A stretch of 64,000 nucleotides of DNA from Odobenus rosmarus divergens (GCF_000321225.1 NW_004450397.1:1360723-1424722); one strand, 5' to 3'. Shown: positions 21,441 through 33,919, counted from the first letter of the stretch. Translations and numbers: made by a program. The notes: generated from the letters alone by a model not told the origin.

Positions 21441-24440
21441 GTCTCCCAGGGGGGGACTAGGTCGGGGACCCTGGAAATAGAGAAATGGATGTAAGAGGTG
21501 TTGCAATGTAAAGCCAATTATAGATTAACAACACCTGAAGAAGTTACAAATTAGTGAGAAGTCGTCATATCGTAACCAGGTATTAGCAGATTTAGAATGA
21601 ATTTTGGTGCCTTTTTAGGGTTCTTTTTAACTCTCTTGGGTTAGAATCCTCATTCTTAAAAAGCACATTCTAGTCCTTTCTGAAACCATGGCTATAGGAA
21701 ATCAGAAACCATATAGTGCAGAGGTTTTATCACTACAAATATCAAGAAAATGATCTATACTGTTCCTCTTGTTTAATAGAAAGTTCTTAGAAATGTCATT
21801 CAACAATTTGTCCATAATTTGATTTTAAAATGATGACTTCTAATTATTTCTAGCTATAAACTGAGAACAAATTTTAAGCTAGGCAGATTATTAGATTCTA
21901 ATATCCACATGAACTTTAATGAACTGAAGATCTAAAAACTTACAGTAAAAAAGAAAGGACACCTTGACTTGATTGTTAATATTTTTTTAAAACTCAAGTG
22001 GAACTTTTTCCACGTTTTTTTTTTAATATCCTATTCTACAAAAGCAAGTAAGAGACTTCCAGGAATCTTTCTACAGTTTATTAAGGAACTTTATTTATTG
22101 GAATTTATTATAGAAGTATGAAAAATTGAACTTTCTGGAGTATCCAAAAGGTCTCTGTTCTTTGCATTCAAAATTCACTTTAAGTCATTATCCCAGATGT
22201 TATTTTCTTGAATTTTGTAGTAGTAAAACCCTTTCACTGTAACTACTATTTTCGGTGCTCTGGATACAGCAAGAGTGATTAAGATGTACTTTTAAAAAAT
22301 GTGGATCCTAACTCAAGAAACTAAAGAACCATAAAATTAGTTCTAGATGGTGTTAATACCTGGTTATAATTTGGTGCCCTTTTTAACTATAGTTTCTTCA
22401 ATTGTTGTTTATCTACATTTGGTTTATCTTGGCCTTAGATTAAAACACAATATTCACTTGGCCATCCAGTGAGGTGATACATGGCCACAGAATTACCTGG
22501 AGTCCAAAAGTGAAGCACTCTATTAAATGACTCCCAAGAGAATGTATGAAAGACATGGACCCTGTTCTTTTCATTTTCATAATTTTCTTTTTATATGAGA
22601 AATTAACTTTACATGACTGTCTAGGTATTTCAATAATCAAACTAGGTGAAAAGATGCCAGTGCAGTACATGAAAGCATTTTGACATGAAATGTCTAAAGC
22701 ATTTTAGACTCCCCTGAAGAGGAATGTGATAAATAGCAAGTGTTACATCAGTGTAATTTGACTGTTAATTACCAAAGAATAAAACCTAATCCAAACACTA
22801 ACTTCATAAGAGGTAGAATGTAGAGAAGTATTAAGGAAATTTTATAAGCTCAATACTCAATACTGCAGGAGCATTTTCAGAGAAAGGCACAGCATACTAT
22901 ATCACTTAGGGTTTAGAAATATGGTGGATAGAGTTCGAAATGAGAAGCAGAGAAAGAAGGAAGTGTACTGTGGTGTTAAGGACGATGACTGTGGCTATTT
23001 AAGGACCAGGCCTTTTAAGCATGAAAAAGGCAACAGCAATGACCAAGCAAGTGTCGAATTTGTTCTGCCAGGATTTAGGAATAAACTGATAAAGTTCCAA
23101 GCAGAGTGACTCTGCATATCACTCCCATCACCGAGAAACTGTTAGGACAAAGCTTCTCAATTATGTTTCCAGTTGAATTATCAGAAAGTGCTAATCAGAG
23201 CACTAACTTACCCTTCAGAGAACTTCCATATTACTCATGGTATTTAGACAAGTCTAATTCCAAACAATGCAGAGCAGCCAGGAAAGAATCAGAGTTCACA
23301 TTCAGTTGCTGGCCCTTGGAACTTACTGGAGCCAACCTACAAATGCCAACACCTTTTCTTTGTCCTCCTTTTTGTTAATCTGTACTAGTCATTTGATCAC
23401 GAATAGGTTGAATCTTTTTAAGTTAACACATATTTAAGATTTTTGTTTAATTTGGCTCTTGAAATTATCAATTTCTAGCTTCTATTTTGTATTTGCTGTG
23501 GTGCTATAAATTCTAGGCTTCTTGGAGTCTTCTCATGTCCCCATGCCAGCAGCAGCTTCTACACACCTCTGCTGCTATGTACCTTGATGGCAAACGGTCT
23601 AATTGCATATGTTTCCATTGTACCAACAGATTGAAAGAAAAAGGGTAAAACCACTCAGAGTTGAAAGTATAAACTTTGCCAGAAATCTCCATAATGTCCA
23701 GGTATTAAAAACCTTAACATTTTATTCAGGTAATACAATGAATATTAACTATTATAATTCCATTAGTGCTATGCATAGCATCTTTTTCTAATCACAAGAA
23801 TGAAGAAATATTACACATTCACAGTGCAATGTAAATTCAAGATTTGGATGGAGTACCGTAATTATCTAATCACAAACACAGACCCATGAAGAGAATTGTT
23901 GAAAAAGGGGAAGGAGAATAGAAAACTTCCATTTGGTCTCTAATAAAGTTTCATATAATCTTTAACATTACTTTTGTGCAAAAAAAAAATTGTTAAAAGC
24001 ACAGGTCTTATTAAAAATCAAAATCTCTATACTCATTTACAAAAGTCAAGAGAGCTGAGATGGAAGAGAGTACTAGCTTGAGTTGAGTATCTATGTATTC
24101 TTTCATTTAATTAATCAGTACTCAGTAAAGAGGAAGGCACTTGAAGGATAAAAGCATTTCCTTTTTCTTTCTTGGACTTCAACCTGTAAATCTAAGACTA
24201 CGTACCTAAAAAAAATATTTTTTAGGTACCCACTTACCTAGACAAACATACAAACACACTGGTGCCTTTGTGTGTGTGAATGCATCCAGATGTCAGTGAT
24301 GTTGATGGGGAGGTGGTACATAGGTAGGCAGAGAGTGGAATTGTCACCTGTATAAGTTGAGAGTATTTGGCCAGTTCCTTTGAAATATGGCCCAACTCTT
24401 GATATGTTCATTAGTTCATTCATTCATTGGTTCATTTGAT
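21441..24440. other. Unannotated 3-kb stretch, nearly repeat-free
   Basis: AT-rich single-copy-looking DNA. Two adjacent + strand frames (22921-23109, 62 codons; 23106-23378, 90 codons) have low-complexity-free products but no splice borders or family match. A poly(A) patch lies near 23980-23990. Confidence 0.5.
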
Positions 24441-24449
24441 TTAATGAAA

Positions 24450-24530
24450 TCTTTATTTAAAGTCTATACTGAGAACCTACTATGTTCTAAGTATTGCCTT
24501 TAGCACAGCTAGTCTCCTTTTAAATACTAG
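24450..24530 (-). repeat. MIR or L2 fragment
   Basis: TACTGAGAACCTACTATGTT and CTAAGTATTGCCTTTAGCAC resemble the MIR edge TTGAGCGCCTACTATGTGCCAGG. Confidence 0.5.
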
Positions 24531-24649
24531 CAAGCCAGAAAATTAGTTCCTATAATTCTATAGGGGAAATAACTCAAATATACTTGAGTTTATTTCACTA
24601 ATATCAAAACAGTACCCTGTTTTGTTTTCTTTTTTAAATACTGGAGACT

Positions 24650-25093
24650 GAAGAATGAATAAGGAAGAAGTGGTATATACACACAATGGAATATTACTCA
24701 GCCATCAAAAAGAATGAAATCTTGCCATTTGCAATGATACGGATGCAACTAGAGTATATTATGTGAAGCAAAATGAGCCAAAGACAGACAAATACCACAT
24801 GACTTCCTTCATGTGGAATTCAAGAAACAAAACAGATGAACATATGGGGCGGGAGAGAGAGAGGGAAACAAACCATAAGAGACTCTTAAAGATAGCGAAC
24901 AAACCGAGGATTGATGGAGGGAGGTGCGTGGGGGATGGGCTAGATGGGTGATGGACATTAAGGAGGGCACTTGTTGTGTTGAGCACTGGGTTTTGTATGT
25001 AAATGATGAATCACTGAATTCAACTCCTGAAACCAAGATTGCACTGTATGTTAACTAACTAGAATTTAAATTGAAATTTGAAGGAAAAAAAAA
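24650..25093 (+). mobile_element. L1 3' end (ORF2 terminus plus 3' UTR)
   Basis: GTGGTATATACACACAATGG, AATATTACTCAGCCATCAAA, AATACCACATGACTTCCTTC, CTAGATGGGTGATGGACATT, GAGCACTGGGTTTTGTATG and an A tail near 25082. This is the carnivoran-type L1 3' UTR. Strongly 5'-truncated. The short frames read across it are not genes. Confidence 0.95.
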
Positions 25094-25095
25094 AG

Positions 25096-26560
25096 AATAG
25101 TAGGAAAAAATACTGTCTAAACTAGATATCCATCTGGGGGTCTATTAGCATTAGGTTAGTGATTAAATTGTAGCTTTTAGGACGTTAAAAAAGCAAACTG
25201 GGGAAGAGACTATAACAAGTATACTATATTTACCTTTACTTTGAAATTCTACCTAAAAGAAAGCATGTCTCCTTGTACAGCTTTTCTTTGTCTCCAAGAA
25301 ATAAGACCCGGTCTTTAATGAAGGTCTGTATCACTCTTAATCCAGTTTGGAAGCTCGGAGTCTGAAATACATATCTTGGCAGTTGATAAATACTTTGAAA
25401 GGAAATGTTGATGAATTTTCCCTAGTAAAGTCAGTTCCCTTTAAGAAACTAGAATTATGTTTTATGTGTAAGTACATAACAAATTCTATAGAATATCTTT
25501 TCTCCAGGGATGACTTATTTCCTTTGTGAGAAGTGGACTGCAGAGGGTGATCTCTGCTTTGCCATCCCTGAGTTTTTCTCAGGGAAACATGATCTGAGCT
25601 TGCATGGGCACCCTTCCTACTTCTATTCCAACCTATTACTGCTCGGGTATCCCAGGCAGAGTTAAGGTATGTTGTTTTCAATTCAAACGGAATGTATTTG
25701 AATCTTATCCCACATAGGACAAGACCCTCACGTTCCTTACAGTTTATCTAGGAATTCTGGCAGGAGAAGGGAAGAGGGGGTAAGGATGGTATGTGTGCTT
25801 TTCCTGGTCAACTCTGGCCCTGAACTGCTTATTATAAATTTGTTATAGATTGTGATCCTTTCCCCAAGTTGTAGCTTTACTGTCGCCTATAACTCCTGAA
25901 GGAAAATACAGAACTTTCACCTTGATTTCGCCCTGAAAATAGCATTCTTGCTAGTCATGTGAGTATGTAGAACTTTCTATTAAAGGTCTGGGGATAACTA
26001 GGAGATTGATGTAGTTAGCCTTATCATGTCTCTTTTTCTGAGCTTTCCCCAAATTTCTGTTACCCCCATGTGATTATGTAGAGCAGTTACACTCTCCACC
26101 CTTGCATCACCAAAACGGCATCAATATGCCACCCTGTGCGATGGGCTGTCTACCCTTGCTCTTTCCTTGGACTGGTACCACAGAAATTCATTGAAGTTCT
26201 AGTCTTGGCTTTATTCTGCCCTCCCTTCCTATCCCCAATAGACTCTTCAGGGAAGGGAACAGCATTGATTAATTTCTACTGAGACAAATTTTGTCATTCC
26301 CCATTGAAGCTCGAGTAGTTGTTACAGTTTGGGTTTTAAATAACCATTTGTTTCTTTCTCCATTCTATTAGATGGTCCTCAGCTTTGGAGATTTCTTTCT
26401 TTCTTTTTTTTTTTTTTTTGCTGTCACAGGATCACAGACAAAACCCTTTTCATATACATTGGCTTGTGGACCAGTTAAGGGTTGCCCATAATTATAATCT
26501 CAAGATCCAAACTCTTACTGGTCATGCCAAGATACTTTAATTAGGAAAGGGAAGGAAACA
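25096..26560. other. Unannotated DNA
   Basis: Repeat-poor except for a TTTC/T tract at about 26391-26419. No exon seen. Frames at 25337-25681 (-) have no support. Confidence 0.5.
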
Positions 26561-26564
26561 GAAT

Positions 26565-26730
26565 TTCTTAAGTATCTGCTCTATGCCCAGCATGATAGAT
26601 TAATGAAAACTGAGCAAAATTGGTACTGGTGTTTCTAATTTATAGATAACGAGGCTGAGATCAGAAAAATCACTTGTATAAAATCACATGGCCAGGGACT
26701 GGATCCAGACCTCATGGCCAACAAAAACGT
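26565..26730 (-). repeat. MIR SINE, reverse orientation
   Basis: TAAGTATCTGCTCTATGCCC, TTTATAGATAACGAGGCTGA and AATCACATGGCCAGGGACTG match reversed MIR. Confidence 0.7.
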
Positions 26731-27008
26731 GTGCCCTCCCATGATATCCCAGTACTAGGAGAAAAGAAGATGTTAAAACTGTAATTTCCAAAGTATTTGA
26801 CCCCTCAGCTCTGGGGAACTTTGTTTCCAGTCTTTCTCAGATGCTCAGATTCTCCCAGCAGGTGGTAAGAGCTCCTCGTAAATTGCCCAGGGGCAAATAG
26901 CCTGAGTCTTAAAGAGCCCTTTCCTGTCCCAACCTGGGGCAAATTCAGGCATCCATTTCAGGAATCCGGCAGTTAGTACTGTGTTAAGAAAGATCTTAAA
27001 GTCAATTG
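26731..27008. other. Unannotated DNA
   Basis: No recognised repeat or gene. Confidence 0.45.
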
Positions 27009-27023
27009 GAAAATTATATATTT

Positions 27024-27239
27024 TTTTAAATATTATTTTAATTCAGTTAACATACAGTGCCTTATTAGTTTCAGAGGTAGAATTTAGTGATTCATCAGTT
27101 GCATATAACACCCAGTGCTCATTACATCACATGCCCTCCTTCATGTCCATCACCCAGTTACCCCATCGCCCCCCCCACCTCCCCTCCAGCAACCCTCAGT
27201 TTGTTTCCTATAGTTAAGAGTCTCTTATGGTTTGTCTCC
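27024..27239 (-). mobile_element. L1 3' UTR fragment, minus strand
   Basis: TTTAATTCAGTTAACATACA, TAACACCCAGTGCTCATTAC, CCATCACCCAGTTACCCCAT and AGAGTCTCTTATGGTTTGTC are the reversed end of the same 3' UTR type as the copy at 24650-25093. Flanks GAAAATTATATATTT (27008-27022) and GAAAATTGCATATTT (27242-27256) are an imperfect duplication, so the copy is about 215 bp long. Confidence 0.92.
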
Positions 27240-27478
27240 AGAAAATTGCATATTTGAAATAAACTGAAAACTAAATTTTTGGATTGATAGTTTGGGAGGA
27301 GGTGAAAACATAGTTTCTTTGGAGACAAGGGACAGGGTCTGGTGGTAAATGTGTGCACACATGCATCTTTAAGGAGATACAGACAAATCCACCCATCCTG
27401 CCATGCCTTCAGAAAACCACATAAGCAGAAATGGAGAGATGTGGCATTGTTGCTGCCCAGATGTTTGTATGTAAGTGT
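27240..27478. other. Unannotated DNA
   Basis: Short unique stretch between two L1 fragments. Confidence 0.45.
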
Positions 27479-27740
27479 TTTGTGGTAAAATATACAAACA
27501 TAAAATTCACCCTTTTAACCATTTTTGAATGTACAGTTCAGTGGCATTATGTACATTCACGCTGTTGTACGACCAGCACCACTAGCTACCTAGGACTTTT
27601 TCATCCTCCCAGACTGAAATTTCATACTGATTAAAAAGTAACTCTCCACCCCCGCCCCTCAGCTTTCAGCCCACGGTCACCCCTTTTCCACTTTCTGTCT
27701 CATAAAGTGAAATCTTTGTCCATTTGTGTTGGGGTTGTTT
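27479..27740 (-). mobile_element. Old L1 (L1M-type) 3' UTR fragment
   Basis: ACATAAAATTCACCCTTTTA, AATGTACAGTTCAGTGGCAT, ACGACCAGCACCACTAGCTA and CCACTTTCTGTCTCATAAAG match reversed older L1 3' UTR. More diverged than the fragment at 27024-27239. Confidence 0.8.
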
Positions 27741-28290
27741 TACTTTGCACGATGTCCTCAAGATCTGCGCTACTGTTAAGCTCCTTTTTACCTCCAGTGG
27801 TAATGGCAGCAACTTCTCCAGGGTGAAATGCTTGCAGCTTGGTCCTGTCCAGGGCTACCAGGGATGGAGAAACTTGATAAATATGCAGATTAACCCAGCA
27901 AGAATAATATATTTGTTTCCATAAACATTGGCACTTGAACAGATCAGCAGAATCCAGAACAACAAAGAGTTTTGCGGATGTATTCTGCAATGCACATGGC
28001 AATATTTTGACACTAAGAACAAGTATTAAACTTAGATTTGTATTGATTAGTTTAGCAAAGATTTACCAAGCCCCTACTACATTAGAGATATCAAGAGAAT
28101 GAGATAAAGACCCCATCATCAATAAGAACAACGTGAAAATTCATGTTCTTATACCTATCATCGGCCATCCTTATGAACCTCACTCGGAGGTGATATATGC
28201 AAAAAGATAACTGAAGGGTTAAAAATAAAGGTTTTACTGGTGCTCTCAATGAACATTATTCCTAGAGAAGAAAGTCTTTTTTATTAAAAA
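27741..28290. other. Unannotated DNA
   Basis: May include more of the old L1 at its left edge. Otherwise nothing recognised. Confidence 0.45.
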
Positions 28291-28302
28291 GGAATCATTG
28301 TG

Positions 28303-28496
28303 AGGGGCACCTGGGTGGGTCAGTCGTTAAGCATCTGCCTTCTGCTCAGGTCATGATCCCAGGGTCCTGGGATCCCCAGCCCCACGTCAGGCTCCCTGCT
28401 CCGCGGGAAGCCTGCTTCTCCCTCTCCCACTCCCCCTGCTTGTGTTCCCTCTCTCGCTGTGTCTCTCTCTGTCAAATAAATAAAATCTTAAAAAAG
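28303..28496 (+). repeat. Can-SINE with 12-bp duplication
   Basis: AGGGGCACCTGGGTGGGTCA to AAATAAATAAAATCTTAAAA. Flanks GGAATCATTGTG at 28291-28302 and 28497-28508 match exactly. Confidence 0.97.
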
Positions 28497-28508
28497 GGAA
28501 TCATTGTG

Positions 28509-28984
28509 GCTTAATATAATGGAGAGTGTATTCAGAACAATGTATTTCTGGCGAAACGATGCTTAGAACCCAGTCAACAAAACAAGCCAGGCTGCTGTAA
28601 AAAGTTAAAACATTTCATCAATTCCAAGACATGTGCTTCTTTCTCCACTTAGATCTCTAAAATCCAAAGGTATCTTATAATCTATAGATGAAATTGGGTA
28701 AATAGAATCAAGTAAATTATTTTTGTTTCTTTCCTGGGGTTGTTTGCCTTCCTTTTAAGGGAAGGTTTGTTTGATGTTTTTTGTTTGGTTTCTTGGGGCT
28801 GTTTTTAAGAACTTGTTTATGAGTCTTCCATTTGCTAGTGTTTAATGATTGTATGAGCCTAGAATTTAAATGGTGCAAAACTCTGACCTTTATTTTTATT
28901 CTTTGTTCTGACCATCACTGGAGAGTGCAGGCTCTGAAGCAGAAACGAGGTCTGAACATGGTAATGTATACCTGAGCCTTCTCT
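28509..28984. other. Unannotated DNA, G/T-rich in part
   Basis: Region 28720-28810 is rich in TTTG and GTTT words. No gene or named repeat. Confidence 0.45.
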
Positions 28985-29215
28985 GTGGAAGACTCTGGAA
29001 CTTAGCTACCTGTGTTTGAACCTTGTGTCTCATCCCTATCTAGCTGTGTCATCTGGGACAGATTACTTTAACTTCTCTGTGACTCAGTTTCCTCAAGTGG
29101 TGAATAATGATATCTACCTCATAGTGTTGTGAGGGTTAAGTGCGTTTAATATAAGTAAAACACTTAGAATAATGCCTGGCACATACTAACCCCTCTCAAC
29201 TCTTAGCTGTTACCA
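28985..29215 (+). repeat. MIR SINE
   Basis: TATCTAGCTGTGTCATCTGG, GATTACTTTAACTTCTCTGT, GACTCAGTTTCCTCAAGTGG, GTGTTGTGAGGGTTAAGTGC and AATGCCTGGCACATACTAA give a nearly full-length MIR. Confidence 0.93.
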
Positions 29216-29249
29216 TTGTGTTTTATTTCCTTACTATCTTGGGTCTTCC

Positions 29250-30150
29250 TTCTCTCTAGGTCCATGTGTTTAACTATGTCCCTTCTTTGGGAGAACTTTC
29301 AAAATTATATGTTCAGCATGGGCCTTTCCCCTGAACTCCAGATGTTTACTCCCTTGGATATCTAAAGGTATCTCAAAACTAACAGATCTACAAATGAATT
29401 CTCAATATTTTTTAACCTTAATCAGACTGTTCCTCTTCCAATTTTCCTAGCCTCCATAAATGGTTCTAGATCATCCTTTAAACCACCCTCTTGGTCTATC
29501 ACGCTCCATATTCAAGCTGTTGGTAAAACCTGTCAGTTCTACCCTCAAAATATACTCAAATTTGACCATTTCTCATGGCCTCCATTGCATTTACTCTGGC
29601 TCAAACGATCAACTCTTTCTTGAACAACTGCATTAGCTTCCTTACTTCCTAGACTCTTTATCGAAGGTGGTCCCTTTAAACTGTGCCCATTATCATGTTT
29701 CTTCTTTGCGGAAGGCCCTCCGATCATTTTCCCTCTGCTCCTAGTTATACATAAGTCCTAGCACACAGCCTGCTGGCTGGTACCTGATCTGGCCCCACGC
29801 TACCCCTGTGTGGCTTCTTTCCCTTTTCACTCCGCTATGGCCACTTTGATTTCTTCAAGTGGCTCATGTACCTCCTACTCTTGCTAGTCTCTCTTCTGGC
29901 AAATAATCAGAATGGCTGATCCCTTTATTCCCTTCAGGTCTCTTATCACATAGGCCTGCCTTCCCTGAACCCAGTTGCTTACTTCACTTTCCTTTTCTCC
30001 CTTGCACGTATCAACACCTGATATATTATCTATTTATTTGTATTTCTCCTTAAGATCTAGGACATTTTGTACAGGCTGTATCCCCAGGGCCTACAAAAGT
30101 ATTTGGCACATAATATGGGGTCAGTAAACATTGAATAAATGAATAAAATA
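29250..30150 (+). mobile_element. L2 LINE 3' half
   Basis: Long match to L2 ORF end and 3' UTR: AAACCTGTCAGTTCTACCCT, TACCTGATCTGGCCCCACGC, GCCTGCCTTCCCTGAACCC, GTATTTCTCCTTAAGATCTA, CTGTATCCCCAGGGCCTACA and the terminal ATTGAATAAATGAATAAA. Frames are broken throughout. Confidence 0.85.
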
Positions 30151-30854
30151 ATGTGTCACTTTCTAAGGATGACTTTGTTGAGACCCTCATTTGAGTGGCT
30201 GGATTTCCCACTGCAGATGGGTTTACATTTACTTGATGGGTCTGGAAGATTTTAAGATTAGGTTATAAAGGGGTTTGCTTTTTTTTTTTTTTTTTCCCTC
30301 CCCAGCTTCCTCTGGAGATTTGGACACTGTTTCTCTTACTCATTCAGAGCCAATCAATGTCACCCTTTAGTCTGCCAAAGTGGTTGCTGAGTGATGAGGC
30401 ATTTCATCCCTCTGGGAGCATAAGACACTGCTTATGCAGCATGTGCTATTGCTGCCGGCTATGAGTGAAAATCTGAGAGTGATCAAGCCAGAATCCCCTA
30501 CGAGGGAGCACAGGCAAGGAACATTCCAACTCTGGGTCAGCTCATAGGGCCTTTCAAGTCTTCCCTTCAATACTCACATGGATTTTTTAGTGCTCATGAA
30601 AGCAAGGCACCCCAGAGGATTTGCTTCAAATACACTGAAGGATTCCCACAGAGCTTCAACCGCAACTCTGCAGAGAGGGAACTAGGTCTCTCTGGTGACA
30701 AAGCTCATCGTATACCTTTACAACTTAATTTCTAATAAAATATTATTTGAACCAAGAGGAAAAGTCCCTTGTGAATTTTACTGTTAGAGCTGGAGCAGTT
30801 AAGAACTCAGCTTTTTCTCATTAATGTGACTTTATGACAATGCCTAGCGTTGTG
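30151..30854. other. Unannotated DNA
   Basis: A T run at 30279-30296 precedes a 400-bp single-copy-looking, moderately GC-rich stretch (30300-30720). No exon seen. Confidence 0.5.
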
Positions 30855-31060
30855 GTGGTTTTAGTCTGCTTAGGCTATTATTATATGTACCATAGACTGG
30901 GTGGCTAAACAAGAGAAATTATTTCTCACTCTTCTAGAGCCTAGGTAGTCTAAGATCAAGGTGCCCACAGATTTAGTTCCTATTGAGAGCCTGCTTTCTT
31001 GGCTTATAGATAGTCACCTTCTGGCTGTGTGTTCAGATGGCCCTTCCTTACTGCATGCCC

Positions 31061-31095
<35 letters not shown>

Positions 31096-31258
31096 TCTTC
31101 TTATAAAAGCACTAATCTCATCATGAGGGTCCCACACTCATGACCACATCTAAACCTAATTATTTCCCAAAGGCCCTACCTCCAAATACCATCACATAGG
31201 GGATTAAGGCTTCAATACATGAATGAGGGGGAGGTGGTTACTAACATTTAGCTCATAA
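30855..31258 (-). mobile_element. MaLR LTR (MLT1/MST type), reverse
   Basis: TACCATAGACTGGGTGGCTA, GAAATTATTTCTCACTCTTC, AAGCACTAATCTCATCATGA, GGGTCCCACACTCATGACCA and CCTCCAAATACCATCACATA are reversed MST/MLT1A landmarks. An (AG)n tract (31060-31091) is embedded. Confidence 0.9.
31060..31091. repeat. (AG)n tract
   Basis: Perfect AG dinucleotide run inside the MaLR LTR. Confidence 0.95.
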
Positions 31259-31264
31259 TTATTG

Positions 31265-31400
31265 AGATAATTATTAGCCAACTGCATTTAGGCAAGTTAC
31301 TCAACTTTTCTAAGCCTCAGTTTTCTAAATCTGTAAAATAGCTACCTCACTGAAGTCCTCTTGGTACAGTACTTAGCAAATTGTCTCTATAGAGCAAGTG
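31265..31400 (+). repeat. MIR fragment
   Basis: TTTAGGCAAGTTACTCAACT, AAGCCTCAGTTTTCTAAATC and TGTAAAATAGCTACCTCACT match the MIR core. Confidence 0.8.
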
Positions 31401-31880
31401 TTCATTTTTGTCTTTTAAATACCTCCGTTTACCTTATGTAATCACTAAAAATATTCAGGAAAGTACTTATAATGAAATATGCCATAATTTTTATTTCTGA
31501 CTTACAATGTATTAAAATGTAAAATATACTATCTCCCAAATGGAAAAGGGCTTTATAGGTTTCTAAACTCTTTTTTTAAAGTACCAATTTTCATATTACA
31601 TAGGAAAGTTAGCAAGTATTAGTTTATAAATGTAAAAGGAAATATTAGAGTGTAAAAATTCTACTTTACACTTAAATACTATAGTTTATTTTTATCAATC
31701 TAACATGAAAATAGAAAGTGAACATGTTCTGACAAATACATTTTTTTTTCTCTTAAGTGAAGAGCCTAGCTAAGTTCTAGGCATATTGATATTTAAGAAA
31801 TGTTACCTTTATATCATCCCAATATCTACATAAACTTTAACATAACATTTTTGTCGTGGACTTCATTTTATCATTTAACT
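31401..31880. other. Unannotated AT-rich DNA
   Basis: Very AT-rich. No feature seen. Confidence 0.5.
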
Positions 31881-31892
31881 TTTTAAATATTT

Positions 31893-32086
31893 TTTTTTTA
31901 AGATTTTATTTATTTATTTGACAGAGAGAGACACAGTGAGAGAGGGAACACAAGCAGGGGGAGTGGGAGAGGGAGAAGCAGGCTTCCCGCTGAGCAGGGA
32001 GCCGGATGGGGGCTCAATCCCAGGAACCTAGGATCAGGACCTGAGCCGAAGCCAGTTGCTTAATGACTGAGCCACCCAGGTGGCCC
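31893..32086 (-). repeat. Can-SINE, minus strand
   Basis: T-rich left end, GATTTTATTTATTTATTTGA, AACACAAGCAGGGGGAGTGG, head complement ending GAGCCACCCAGGTGGCCC. Short flanks TAAATAT (31884-31890) and TAAATATT (32087-32094) look like the duplication. Confidence 0.95.
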
Positions 32087-32284
32087 TAAATATTAGTTTC
32101 TGTTTTTAACATTATCACCTCATTCATTTGCCTGATTTCTACAATTTCTAGTGCAGATGATAAGAGCTATGGTTACCTACATTCTGTTATCCACAGTGGT
32201 CCCTTTAAGTTGTTAATCACTGTTCTCTCATTCTTTTGCTAAAATAAACATTCACTGTCTGCAAAGATTCAGTCATATTAATTG

Positions 32285-33375
32285 GGGCAATATTTATTAA
32301 GTGCCTCCTGTGTACCAGGCCCTGCTCTAGGTGGTGGGTATATAGAAATGGAGGAAGACAGATAAGGTCTCTCCCCTCAAACAAATTAAACTCTAGCGTG
32401 GAGTGACAGATCATAAGCATACAAACAACCAAGACTATTTCAGATTTCAAGAGTGTTAGAATAGGCTAAAGAATAATAAACAAGTGTAGTATATATTCCT
32501 TCAGATAGCTGGTCAGGGGAAGCTTCCTAGAGGTGGTGTCACCTGAGCCGAAATTTGAACCGAAGTAACCAACTAAGCAAAAGCCCAGGAAAGGCACCAT
32601 GTTGAGGGGAGGAGCAAACCTAAGGCACTTGATGGCAGATAAGAAGAGTTTAGCATGTTCAAAGGCCAATGAGTAGACGTGTAGAGTTGGGAGCATAATG
32701 AATAATCTGGGAGGAAATTGTGGTGAGTATGCAGGAACCAGATCATAGAGTATTATGTAATCCAAAAGAGAGTATTTAGATTTTGTTCAATCAGAAGCCA
32801 AAGATGAGTTTTAAGAAGGGAGAGGAGTGACATACTTTTACTACATATTAAAATGATAAATTTGGCAACTGTGTGCTTAATGTGCTGCAGAGGAGAATAA
32901 AAGTGAAAGCTAGGAGCCCACATTGCTGACTATTTCCAGAATCCAGGCTAGAGGTAATGGTAGTTTCACCACGGTGGTAATGGCAGAGATAAAGGGAGAA
33001 AGCATAGGCTCCTAGATTTTCAACTTGAGCAAATGAGAAATTGGTGGAGGTGTGAAGGTAAGCACAGGTTCTGGCAAGATGGGACAGTATCAGGAGTTCG
33101 GTTTTTGGTATGTTTGCTTAGAATATACAAGTAAAAATGTAAACTATATTGTTGAAAATGGGTCAAGGATAAAGACCTATTTAGGAGCTATTGGCATCGA
33201 GGTGGAATGCAAATTTACTGGGCTAGGAGAAAGTATAACTAGAAAAGTGGGTATCTGATCAAGCTCTGGAGCACTCCAATATTTAGAGGTTTCATTCATA
33301 AAAGGGAACCAGCAAGAAATGGAGATGGAGTACTCAGAAGTAGGAGAAAAACAAAAGAATGTCTTTGAATAATAG
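32285..33375. repeat. Ancient interspersed repeat, LINE-like, family unresolved
   Basis: Successive blocks CCTCCTGTGTACCAGGCCCT, GGTCAGGGGAAGCTTCCTAG, GGAGAGGAGTGACATACTTT, GAATCCAGGCTAGAGGTAAT, ACAGTATCAGGAGTTCGGTT and CTGGAGCACTCCAATATTTA occur in the same order in a very common old mammalian repeat. I recall the order but not the Repbase name. Several short open frames in it are incidental. Confidence 0.6.
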
Positions 33376-33384
33376 AAATGATTA

Positions 33385-33592
33385 TGAGCAATTTCTGTGC
33401 CAAATATAGTTTTAATTGCCTTAACCTAATTTAATCCTCAATTTTAAGAGGTAGGTGATGTTATTACCTATTTATAGGCAGGGAAATCAAGGCACAGTGA
33501 GTTATTTTACCCAAATTTACACAGCTTATAAATCATAGATCTAGGACTCAAAGCTATCTAATTCCGAAGGCCATATGCTTAACTAGGATCTG
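33385..33592 (-). repeat. MIR SINE, reverse orientation
   Basis: TTAACCTAATTTAATCCTCA, AGAGGTAGGTGATGTTATTA, GGGAAATCAAGGCACAGTGA and CCATATGCTTAACTA make a nearly complete reversed MIR. Confidence 0.9.
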
Positions 33593-33919
33593 ATATGGAC
33601 TCTCTGACTTACAAATGAAAAGTAGCTTTTCTACCCTCTTTAAAAATATGTATGTGTCAAATGTCACTGAGAAACAAGACAACAGGAAAGTATACATTGG
33701 ATTTGTAGCATGGAGATAAGTTGTTTCAGTGGAGATAGCTTTTTCAGTGGAACATTGGTAATGGAAGACGAATAAATGGGGCTTAACCAGAAAGCAGGAA
33801 GTAGGAAGTGGAAACCACAGTGTCAGAGGTTTCTCATGCAAAGTTCTACTGCAAAGCAGAACAAAGAATTGGAGCTGTAGGTAGAAAGGGATTTGGGACG
33901 AAAGAAAGGTGTGCTGGTT
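33593..33919. other. Unannotated DNA
   Basis: Contains two near-repeats of GTTTCAGTGGAGATAGCTTT and TTTTCAGTGGAACATTGGT. No gene is supported (95-codon minus frame 33554-33841 is without signals). Confidence 0.45.

Noticed and set aside
24232..24300. Minus-strand donor-like GTAAGTGGG after an open frame
   Set aside because: An in-frame TAG precedes the donor and no acceptor is evident.
24759..25036. Several overlapping frames on both strands
   Set aside because: Inside an L1 3' UTR.
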